Assembly: GCF_051014685.1 (NCBI RefSeq)
Contig: NC_135055.1
Location: forward strand, 2,046,001 to 2,110,000
Length of the DNA: 64,000 nt
Direction of reading: 5' to 3'
DNA from: Ptiloglossa arizonensis
Lineage: Eukaryota; Arthropoda; Insecta; Hymenoptera; Colletidae
Of the stretch, positions 50,346 to 60,108 are shown piece by piece (position 1 is the stretch's first letter; each line of letters opens with the position of its first letter). A program made the position numbers and the translations under genes. The notes below the pieces were generated by a model. It ran no database searches. It saw nothing but the letters and a program-made list of their open reading frames with translations, and was not told where the DNA came from.

Positions 50346-50612
50346 TTCCAATAATCGAGTACTCGAATTGTATTCGAATAATCGAGTACTCGAACAGTAT
50401 TCGAATAATCGAGTACTCGAATAGTATTCGAATAATCGAGTACTCGAACAGTATTCGAATAATCGAGTACTCGAATAGTATTCGAATAATCGAGTACTCG
50501 AATAGTATTCGAATATTCGAGTATTCTAATAATCGAGTACTTGAATAGTATTCAAATATTCGAATATTTGAACAACCGAGTACTTGTATAGTATTCAAAT
50601 ATTCGAACACGG
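50346..50612. repeat. 27-bp array, about 9 units, ATTCGAAT core
   Basis: ATAATCGAGTACTCGAA followed by GTATTCGA recurs every 27 bp (50351, 50378 and on). The unit holds two self-complementary cores, GAGTACTC and ATTCGAAT. Units decay after about 50515. Confidence 0.93.
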
Positions 50613-52312
50613 ATAAATTCTTTCAATAATCCTAGCCCTATTTATCAACAAAGTGTCTTTAATCGTAAAAATGCCGCTGCTGCATTGTTACCTTAACCAT
50701 TAGACTAAACTACGAACCGACGAATAAAAAGAGAAATTTCAATCGTTCTGAAAAGGAGTCCTGGTCAATACTCTCGCGTCTTTTATCCAAGTTTAAGACG
50801 CGATCCAACGTTGTTTACAAACCTGTTGGCTGCAAACGCATAACTTGGTCGTTCATAATGCCTAAGTTAACGCTCGCGCAAGAGTTTACGGGGTTTATAA
50901 ATACCTGACTTAACGCGGTTACTTAGAACGTTCCCCTACTCGACGAGTATCATCAAAATCCCGATTTGCGTGCAATGACCTTCGAAGTTAAGGACCGCGA
51001 TGTCGTAGCTTCCGTAGTTACGGTCACTGAATGCGAAAAAGCGATCGTTAGGGGTTGGCCAGAGCGCAGACGATTTAGATCTCCTCAGCACTTACTTTTA
51101 GTTGGATTAGCTTTCGCTCGGGTAACTCCTGGTCTTCCACTTTTTCCCTCTAGGTCTGTACCACGTGGATATGAGTCCTCGATAAACTATCTAGGTGACT
51201 AAATTTTTACCCTCTTCCACGCTGTTACACCCATTGTTAACAGGGCTTGAGTCCACGATAAGGATATTCCGAGATTAATGGTTTCTTGGATCCTTTACAC
51301 TGATATTTTGATTCATAGACAGGGCAACTCTAAGTTCTGGCTAGACATTTAAAAATTGGAAATTGATCAAACGATTGATATTAAGGGCAAATTTCAGACA
51401 TTTGCAATGAAAATGTAAACACTTGTGCACGATAATTTGCAAGATAGAAAAAAAGTACATTTTTAAAACTCCCAATACAGGAAACAAACTTCAGTCCAGG
51501 TTCCAATTTTCACTTGCACCATAATTTGCAATAATTCATACTTCGTTGACCAATCGCGAATCGAATATACCTCTATTTAATAACCGAAGAAATAATTGTA
51601 CAGCAGGTTATTGAACTCGTGTTTTCATCAGCTACGATATTATAAAAAAACATTTTTTAAAGTTCATCCAATTCAAGCGACTGGTCGATTCTGGTTGGCT
51701 TCGGTTCGAGATGAAAATCGCTATCTATCCCCCAATTCGAATAAATCGACTGCTCCAGTTTTGTTTCTTGAAAGCGGGAGCTACTCGTACGAATCTTTTC
51801 CATCCCCGAACAAAGGACGCGATTCGCGCGAACCAATTCTGCACGTGTAGAAAAATGGTAAACAAGAACAACGTGTAATCGCGCGAGAATTACGGTCCAC
51901 GAGGTTTCCAAAGAACACCGAGCTCGCAATACATTTAATTTCCCAGTAAAAGGAACGAAGTCGCGTGAACGTCGCCGGCGCACGTGACAAAAAGAGTTCA
52001 ACCCGGCAACTTTTGTAATTACGAGTATCGTCGAAAAAGGGAAAAATCCACCCGCAAGAAAACAACGAGAGACTCGATTAAATGTTTCGCGCCATCCTCG
52101 AGAAAAATCGCCTCGTTCCGTTTCCCTCCCGTTCCTCTTCGTCCGTATAAACGACTATCGAGCTTCCTTCAATACGTTGCCTGTTATCGGAACTTTCGTG
52201 GCCTCTTAACAAAACGGGGAATCTATTATACTAGGACTTCCGAGCCATGTTTTCGAATCGAAAAGCAATTACGAAACAACACGAGCTAACGTTCGCAATT
52301 ATTGCGCACCCT
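50613..52312. other. Single-copy sequence
   Basis: No gene recognised. TTTATAAATACC near 50893 resembles a TATA box but no supported gene follows. A CpG-rich patch spans about 51780-52290. Confidence 0.4.
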
Positions 52313-52315
52313 ATG

Positions 52316-52362
<47 letters not shown>
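52313..52362. repeat. (TA)n microsatellite
   Basis: About 40 bp of alternating TA, flanked by TATG and CACA words. Confidence 0.95.
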
Positions 52363-52364
<2 letters not shown>

Positions 52365-52698
52365 TTATATCGATACAAATACAATCACTCTAATCCTAAT
52401 CATCGAAACCGAAAATGATGTACGATTACAATCGACCGTACGATTATTTTCGTAAATCGTGTTTAAAATATAGAAAGAGCCTCGAAAGTCTCGAAAATGA
52501 TTATCATCGTTTTACCAATTCCGTTGAAATTGTAAATAAAGAAACCTCGAATGTCTAGAAACTTGTTATTATCGTTGAAGGTTGAAAACGATGACACGGC
52601 GGGTGTTTGTTTATAATTATAGCAACAAGCCATGTACCGTAGACTCACGGATCAGAAGGACGTGATTCTTCTATCGGATGATTGCAATGCGATACAAT

Positions 52699-52950
52699 GA
52701 CTCAGCTGGTACCTGTGTACAGTCATTGAAACGAGGTATATGCCTCAAACTTTCAAAGGATGTTACACCCGCGTGGAAACAGTGACTGAATAGGTATCTG
52801 TTTGTAGCCATGGTAACGAGGAATGTGCTTATGTTTCAGGGACTCCAAGAACGTAGTATTTATGTACGTGTACAAACACGTAGTAATAGGTACAAGGAAT
52901 CTGCTCGTGACTCAGACGTTCAAAGGACGGGAGCCGTGTACAAAAACAAA
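52699..52950. repeat. Degenerate tandem repeat, about 80 bp, 3 units
   Basis: AACGAGGTATATGC (about 52730), AACGAGGAATGTGC (about 52815) and TACAAGGAATCTGC (about 52891) head similar segments with related upstream (GGTACCTG, GGTATCTG) and downstream (TTTCAAAGGATG, GTTCAAAGGACG) words. Spacings are 85 and 76 bp. Confidence 0.55.
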
Positions 52951-52954
52951 AAGG

Positions 52955-53270
52955 CCAACAACAAGTAACCACCGTTACTATTCGTGGAGATTGAAATTCG
53001 GAGAAATTGAAATTCGGAGTAATTGAAATCCACGGAAACTTTTTCCGTGTGTTAACGGAACGAGACACTTGCACGACAACAGAAACCCGACAAGTAATTA
53101 CCGTCCTGTTCGTGAAAATTGAAATTCGGAGAAATTGAAATTCACGGAAACTTTTTCCGTGTGTTTAACAGAACGAGACACATGTATGACAACAGAAACC
53201 GAACGAATAATTACCGTGTCCTGTTGGTGGAAATTGTAATTCGGAGAAATTGAAATTGACGATCGATAAT
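52955..53270. repeat. 112-bp tandem repeat, 3 units
   Basis: CACGGAAACTTTTTCCGTGT occurs at 53031 and 53143 (112 bp apart), within units carrying AGTAATTACCGT, GAAATTCGGAGAAATTG and AACGAGACAC. The third unit is cut short. The first unit also has an internal 16-bp duplication (GAAATTCGGAG). Confidence 0.85.
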
Positions 53271-54506
53271 ACAAACTAAAATCACAATCAGATTATACAA
53301 AATAATAAATGGTTAAATATTAAGCAATACGGACATGATTATCCACGACGAATGGAGTAAATACAACAGAAACGTATGATTAATTGTTACAAAATTATTT
53401 TCGTAAAATATTGGGAAATATAGTAAATTTATTTCTTAATAATTTATTGTTCGTTTGGACGAGTAAACATCGTGCGTGTTGTAACAAAATAGCAGAGCTT
53501 AGCTACTCTCGTGAATTTCATTTTGGAGTAGAATATTTTATAGAAACGTATTCTACTTACTGGAACAGATCCAGAGTAATTGATATTAATTTCTTGTATT
53601 TTTAAGAGTTTAAATTTATTTCGTCTTTTTAAAATAAAGTACGATGACGTAATATTCCTTAAACCAGAATATTCATACCAAAAACGCGGTTCAATTCATA
53701 ATATTTGTAACAACCACATGTGGTATTACAACGTAAACCTATCAGACAAGTATCTGTTCGTAGCAACAAAATTTTTCCTAATTTTCTATCAATTAATAGG
53801 TATATTATGACTATCAAGATCCCTGCTAAATCAAATTAATTCGCTAGCACCTATTAAGAATAGTAAAACAAATTATGAATTCTAATTTTAATTTTCAGAA
53901 ATATCCATACAATTCGTGTAAAATAGATATCCACTATCGTTCGAGTAATCAGGATTCGTGTATAAATTCACGTCGGCGCATTATTCGAAATATTTTCAAT
54001 AATTGTTCGCGTAATCGTAATTTTATCGTTACACGTTAGCGTACACGTGTACTTCGTTGCTCGAAAAATCATGCCTGACGTAGACACGTGAACCGTCGTG
54101 TTTATATACCCGGATAGGATCGCGTTGAAAAACCTAACCTCACATTCGCCGCGTCGCGGCGCAACGTCACCTGCGAGTTTACGCAATGCAATTTGCACAT
54201 TAAAACTCATGTATAGACTCCCCGGAAACGATTCACTTATGAAACACGCGCGAACCAATCAAGAAAGTCGATAACAAAACAAACCGAATAAGGATTACGC
54301 GTTAAGAATTTGTTGCACAGTAGTCACGTGACCGCGTTCGAAATCAATGGCGTTGGTTTCCGTAAACGTCAAACGTGTTTCGTGCGATTTCGATCGAAAG
54401 TCGTGAGAGAAATATCGAAGTAAAAAAAAAAAAAGAAGGATGAAAGGACTTGCCAGTGAAGATTAATCCAGCGTGTCGAAAGGTCGAACGTTGCAGACCA
54501 CCACTA
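53271..54506. other. Single-copy, AT-rich to 53940 then CpG-rich
   Basis: No gene recognised. GTCACGTGAC, a perfect palindrome with an E-box core, lies near 54323-54332. Confidence 0.4.
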
Positions 54507-54552
54507 CGACGAGGACGACGACGACGACGACGACGACAGTGACGACGACGAT
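54507..54552. repeat. (GAC)n trinucleotide repeat
   Basis: About 14 triplets with two interruptions (GAGGAC, AGTGAC). The Arg-rich minus frame over it is an artefact. Confidence 0.9.
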
Positions 54553-54642
54553 GAAACACTAGTTGATCGACTTTTGACTCGACAACGTGGCAATCGAATA
54601 AGTTAGCCAGGTTGTGGTGTCGGTGGATGGGTCGATTGGGTT

Positions 54643-54712
54643 AGGTCGGTCGGTCGGTCGGTCGGTGGTAAAAGAGAAGAGAAAGTGAGAGAAAGAGAGA
54701 GAGAGAAAGAAC
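54643..54712. repeat. (GGTC)n followed by a GA-rich tract
   Basis: Five to six GGTC units (54643-54668), then AAGAGAAGAGAAAG and GAGAGAGAG words to about 54712. Confidence 0.88.
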
Positions 54713-56859
54713 AGGTATAGGTTCTGGACCTGGATGATGGTACGTGGTGTAGCAGGGCCGGGGGCTGACGCGACACTGTCCGCGGGCGCGTATACGCGCG
54801 TGCTTCGTGCGCATCCTGGTACGCGCATCAGCCTTGTCATGTGCGCTGACCGATAGAACCAATCCCGGAAGCGGAATAAAGGACGAGAGGGAAACTCGAA
54901 TGTCGCACGGGCAGAGGGTAGGTCCGCTTGGGCGCGGGATTTGAAATATCCGCGCAGCGGATAAAAACGGGGCTGCCCCGAAACAATGGAACTCGATACG
55001 CGATCAATTTCGTTCGAACGTATCTCTTGATTTCGTATTTGGCGATACGTATTTTATGGACAGTTAAACGAGATATTTGTGCGCTCGCAGTCGCGACGAG
55101 TCGATGAAACGAAGCATCGAACACCTGTCATCGATAACTAAATACGCTACAATTTGTTTAAATACAAATGCTGAACCAAAGTGACAACTTAATCGGCGAT
55201 TACCAAAGTTCGGTGTAGTACGAACAAACGTTTCGAGAAATATTTGTAAGGATGAAATTTTATTCGAATCGTATCCAGTACGAATGAAAATAATTATTCA
55301 TCACTAATGAATAAATACAGCTTCGAATAAAAGTTTATTCGTTATTTAAAATAGTTATACGAAGTTATTTACGTATGGATGCACTTTTGTTACATTCTCA
55401 ACATTCGTGGATTAGTATTGATCTAAAAGTTCTCATAACTAAATATTCTTCTCGACTGTTTCACTTCCTTGTGTCTGGCGCTATGTATGTACATATTTTC
55501 GTCAGAAGTTTGACGGAATTGAGACGGACTTGAGATGCACACACTATACACGATCTCGGTCAACGTGAAACTTTTTACTTCCACTCTACCAAACAACAAA
55601 TATCCCTCTGTTTCTTTACACGGCGATGCCCCGCTGGAATAATCCGTCAAGGCTACTTCATGCCGAGTAAAAATGCAAAGTAAAGCATCTCTGGAGGGCT
55701 GGGATATTTTTCTCGTAACTCGGAACAGTCGGGTATCTCGTATACCGTCCAAAATAATATCGCATCTTTTTGAACGAAAGAACCTTTACCAACGTGCTGT
55801 TCCAAACTTCCAAATCTGACTACACTTCGAACTCGTAATACACTCGTCCGTAAGAAAAAGAGATTCGTCTCTCTTCGAAATATTCAAAGAACTGTAAAAA
55901 CGTATAGTTGTCTCGTGATGAGAATTTTTCGAATAATTTCCCTGTAAAGAAAATCTATATCCTCGAGCTCGTAAATACACCGAGTCTGATTGAATCCCGA
56001 AGTCACGATATGCTCGTCGATAAGATAAAAGTTTCAAAGAAGTTCGGATGGTTGTTGTACTTTCAACCCGTGATCAGAAATTTCCTCCAAGTTTCGCTTT
56101 AAAGAAATAGGGGATGAGATTGACGCGTGTACACAGTATCTGAACGTTGTTTTCCTTCACAGCGGAGTTTTATCTTGCACGTAGACTCGAACTGTGTGTA
56201 CCGAAACGAAGCTCGTGGATCCTGCAAAGCGTGCGACTTCACCTGTTGCAACCGACCTCCTCTGTTGATCTTAATCGAGAGTCCACTGGCCGAAGTTCAG
56301 AGGTGCCATAATCTCTCCTTCCTGGCTCCCGGGGGTTGGTCCATCGGCTGACATTAATGCACCGACGCGGATTTCCTGGACACCCTTTTCGAGATAATTC
56401 CAGTCAACCCAACACTCGCCATTTACATGATATCAGGACCCGGCTCGCTCGTATCTTATCTTTACATCCGTGGAGCGCGATTCAAGCACCTCACGGCAAA
56501 AAAACAGAAACGCGCTCCCATTACGAATATCTTTCAGAAATGGAGCCTGAATTACAGCTAACGACCGTTCACGGAGACGGGTTTTCCTTGGAAATCCTAA
56601 TAAGGCTCACGAAACGAAAGAATCACTGGCTACGTTATTTTGAAGTAAATATTTCAAGGACTAATTTTAATATCGTACTTCAACAACCGTGCGGCAAACC
56701 CCACCCATTGATATACATTATGCGACGTTATTCAATATCGATTGGTCGTACATTTCGTTTAATTAATTAAATTCGATTAATCGAATGAAACGGTATTATT
56801 CGTAATTAAAATAATAGGAAAGCATACTTGAGAAACGATGGTTCCGAGAACTTGTCATT
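54713..56859. other. Single-copy, CpG-rich at left (54713-55130)
   Basis: No gene recognised. A 144-codon plus frame at 56336-56770 has no domain I know. Confidence 0.4.
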
Positions 56860-57010
56860 GTATCCTCGGCGGAGTATTATTGACAAATGAATCCAAACAA
56901 CGACCTCGTTCGGATTATTTTTAGTCACGAGTGACAAAAAATTACAAACCAAGTCAAATTCCGTGCGCACTTATTTTTCGTCGAGAAAATCTCACTCGTC
57001 CATTGACAAC
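56860..57010. mobile_element. Inverted-repeat MITE, copy 5 (degenerate)
   Basis: TGAATCCAAACAACGACCTC and TTCGGATTATTTTTAGTCAC match the left-arm core of the copies at 13155 and 25555 with one inserted A. GAAAATCTCACTCGTCCATT near 56984 matches the right end. The inner right arm has decayed. Confidence 0.6.
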
Positions 57011-58162
57011 AATACTGTCTCGAAAATGTAACGAAAAATCTACCAATTTTTATTTTTCTTCGCTCGAATCTGATACGAAAATTGTCACTTAGTTTCCATA
57101 AGAGTTTCCTCATCGCGCTTCAACGATCTGTTACAGTATCTTATCACACCACTCCGATATTAACATACAATGTACACACAACTTCGAGTACAATTCGCAC
57201 CATCGATTACGCTCGCACTATTTTCAAATATCTGTAGTTTTTATTCCGAAAAGAGAAAACCATCCGGCGCATCGTGCGCGCATACTTGATTGTTTCGAGC
57301 GGTCGTTTATTTTCGTTTAGGAACGTTCCAGGTACGATAAGCGCGCGTAGAATCTCGCAAACGCGAACTCGCTTATCGGGGTATCCTGCGAGCGCTTCGT
57401 TCCGCGTGGAAAATGGGACGATATCCTCGAGGGGTAACGAAGAAAAAGGAGAAGCGACCCGATGGAGGTAAGTGCGCTTGATCGTCAGCAGCCGCGAAAA
57501 TAAGACACGAAATCGCGGGGCGAACCGTGCGAGGAGAGCAGTTCCTGGCAACAGGTGAGAGAACGAACGTCGCGAGAAGCACGTAACTTCTCGCGGGGTC
57601 GACTTTCGGTGGACCTGAATATCGATGCTCAATTCGTACGTAATATCGTTCGGAGGCCGTGGAAACTTTCCCGTTGGTACTGTCCTCTAACCGAGACTTT
57701 TGCCAGCAACTTTCTCCGCTCGACACGTCCGCGAATCGCGACGATCGTAAATGAAATTTTATATCCGCGAACGGAATACTCGTCGACGGTGTCTGTAATT
57801 ATATCGTGGCCGTAGTACCCAGGAAACGATCAAAGACGGACAATCGACGAGTTGTGGGAATTTCGAGGCGTAAATAATCGTTGACGTCGGCCGAGCGCGG
57901 TAAATTAATTATGCGTCGCATTCGTTCGGAACATTTGTTTTAAATTAACCACGATAACGATGCACAAGGTATCCCGACAAAATCGGGACGCTTAATTGCT
58001 TGGAAACATAATTTGAACGTCACGCGATAAACAAAATTCTTTTTTTTCTCGTTGATTTCGAATATACAGGAATGTATATGTTTAAAAGTTGCGATACGAA
58101 TATTTATCAACAGCGTTCTAAATCTAAGAATTGAAGAACGAATAGTAACGCTTAAATGGGAG
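57011..58162. other. CpG-rich single-copy block (57200-57900)
   Basis: Open frames overlap on both strands. GATGGAGGTAAGTGCG near 57461 combines an ATG with a good splice-donor match, but there is no independent support for an exon. Confidence 0.35.
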
Positions 58163-58180
58163 TTTTTTTTTTTTTTTTTT
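58163..58180. repeat. T homopolymer
   Basis: 18 consecutive T. Confidence 0.9.
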
Positions 58181-58909
58181 GAATCATTTTGTATATTATT
58201 GAATATGTGCGTGTAAATTTATAGGAACATTTTTTGGAACATTCAACGGATTTACTTGTTGACTGCGCTAGCTAGAGAATTACGATTGTTCCTTTTTGTG
58301 TGTAAACTCGTCGCGTTGTAAATTCGAATAGAACGTGACAAGAATTAGTAAATTTATTCGCGGATTTATTTGAGAAAACAATATCTTCCTTCTGTATTCT
58401 TTGCATCTCCGCGTTGGAACGTTTCCCGTTTTTCATAATCTGATTCCAGTCGTATCCTTTAGAGTTGCATTTTCCTCGAATATCTGTTCTCGTCTTACGC
58501 GGTTCACCTTTACCGGTAAGGAAATAAATAATACAGCATAACGTTCTCTGCGCAGTTACTGTATGATGAAATCGATATTCCAGAATTATTGATCACTCAA
58601 TGCATTGAAATTGTTGCAACCAGTTTCATTTTGGACGTCGTATAACGATTACGAAAACTTTTAGAAAGTGTTTTCTATTTAAACAACAAATCGATTGAAA
58701 TTCAAAGACGACAGTTCATTTACGATTAAAATTTTATTTCATTTCTGACGAATTAATTGAATATTATATATTTCAAGATTATTTAACTATCTCAGCTGAG
58801 TGAGATAGAATGTTAAATAGCACAGTTACTTAAATCACGTGTTCCCAATAATAATTAGTTCCTTGTAGTAAGAAATTTCAAGAGAGATTTATACTACAGT
58901 CTCTATAAG
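58181..58909. other. AT-rich single-copy sequence
   Basis: No gene or repeat recognised. Confidence 0.4.
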
Positions 58910-59400
58910 TCTTCTGTAGGTTTATATAAGTCTATGTAGGTTTGTATAGGTTTGTATAGATCTGTCTTGGTCTGTGTAGGTCTCTATACATCTGTATGGG
59001 TCTCTATAGGTTTCTATAGGTCTTTATAGGTCTCTATAGGTTTCTATAGATTTCTATAGGTTTACATAGGTCTATGTAGGTTCGTATAGGTTTGTATAGA
59101 CCTATCTTGGTCTGTGTAGGTCTCTACACATCTGTATAAGTCTCTATAGGTTTCTATAGGTCTCTATGGATTTCTATAAATTTCTATAGACCTATATAGG
59201 TCTGTGTAGATTTGTATAGGTTTGTATAGATCTGTATTGGTCTGTGTAGGTCTCTGTACATCTGTATGAGTCTCTATAGGTTTCTATAGGTCTCTATAGG
59301 TTTTCATAAGTCTCTATAGGTTTTTATAGGACTATATAGGTCTATCTAGGTTTGTATAGGTTTGTATAGACCTGTATTGGTCTCTATAGGTCTCTTAGAC
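58910..59400. repeat. 10-bp minisatellite with 130/140-bp higher-order period
   Basis: Decamers such as TCTCTATAGG, TTTCTATAGG and TTTGTATAGG follow each other in one phase for about 480 bp. A marked decamer pair, TTGG then TCTGTGTAGG, recurs at 58971, 59111 and 59241 (140 and 130 bp), with a related TTGG TCTCTATAGG at 59381 (140 bp). This is 13 or 14 decamers per higher-order unit. Confidence 0.9.
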
Positions 59401-59640
59401 CTCTATTAATTCCTATAAGTCTTTATAGGTATCCATAAGTTTCTATAAGTGTTTCATTTTTTCTCCAAGTTCCTTGGATCTCTATTCATCCTTATAAGTC
59501 TTTGTAGGTCTCTTGGATCTCTATTGATTCCTCTAGGTCTCTGTAAATCCCTATAGATTTCACCAAAGTCCCTACAGAACCCTTCAGACTCCGCATAGAT
59601 TCTATACATTCCTAAAGACTTTGCAAACCCTCATAATTTC
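59401..59640. repeat. Decayed flank of the decamer array
   Basis: TCTATTAATTCCTATAAGTC, TCTATTGATTCCTCTAGGTC and similar words continue out of phase. Confidence 0.65.
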
Positions 59641-60014
59641 TATCAGAATTCCCATCAGATTCATAACGTCTCCTTTTGTATCTCCATAAATACGCATCGT
59701 TAAAAAATATAGACAATGATTGCTATCCCTGACTCGCACAAGATTTCGACTCAGTTTCTAACCTACGTAGAACGTTCTTACTAGTCCCGCATAACTCGCG
59801 CAGGATCTCCAATCACGTTCTAATCTAATCTTTCGTTCCGAAAGCTAATTCTCGCTGTTAGGTGCGCAGGTTGCGACGATGGTGCAGTAGCAAAGTCTAC
59901 AAAGAGGAATCGTTCAACCTACAAGTGCGCATTGCTGCGAAGACAGCCGTACCGCGTCACGGTTCTCGCGTGTACACACACACTCACACACAACGGTTGT
60001 AGGATATCACGCGG

Positions 60015-60071
60015 CACGTGACGTACGTGCACACGTGTAGCCAGACGCAGGGGATGGCGTTCGTACACGTG
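60015..60071. promoter_or_regulatory. Cluster of three CACGTG E-boxes
   Basis: CACGTG occurs at 60015, 60032 and 60066 inside a CpG-rich, partly alternating purine-pyrimidine stretch. CACGTG is the binding word of bHLH factors such as CLOCK/CYCLE and Myc/Max. A hairpin-like pair (GAGGCGCTCT and AGAGCCTC) follows at about 60081-60108. No transcript is supported nearby; the 75-codon frame at 60221-60448 is unrecognised. Confidence 0.3.
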
Positions 60072-60108
60072 TATTCGCAGCGAGGCGCTCTACGTTAAAG
60101 AGCCTCTC

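Noticed and set aside
5453..50612. ATTCGAAT arrays as heat-shock element clusters
   Set aside because: GAATATTC matches one GAA-NN-TTC pair, but the next module does not follow at 5-bp steps in the arrays, so the extended heat-shock consensus is not met.
54128..54145. AACCTAACCT as an insect telomere repeat
   Set aside because: Only two units are present, with no array; it is a chance match.
57455..57475. ATG followed by a strong splice-donor match (GAGGTAAGT)
   Set aside because: No acceptor, downstream exon or conserved peptide could be linked to it.
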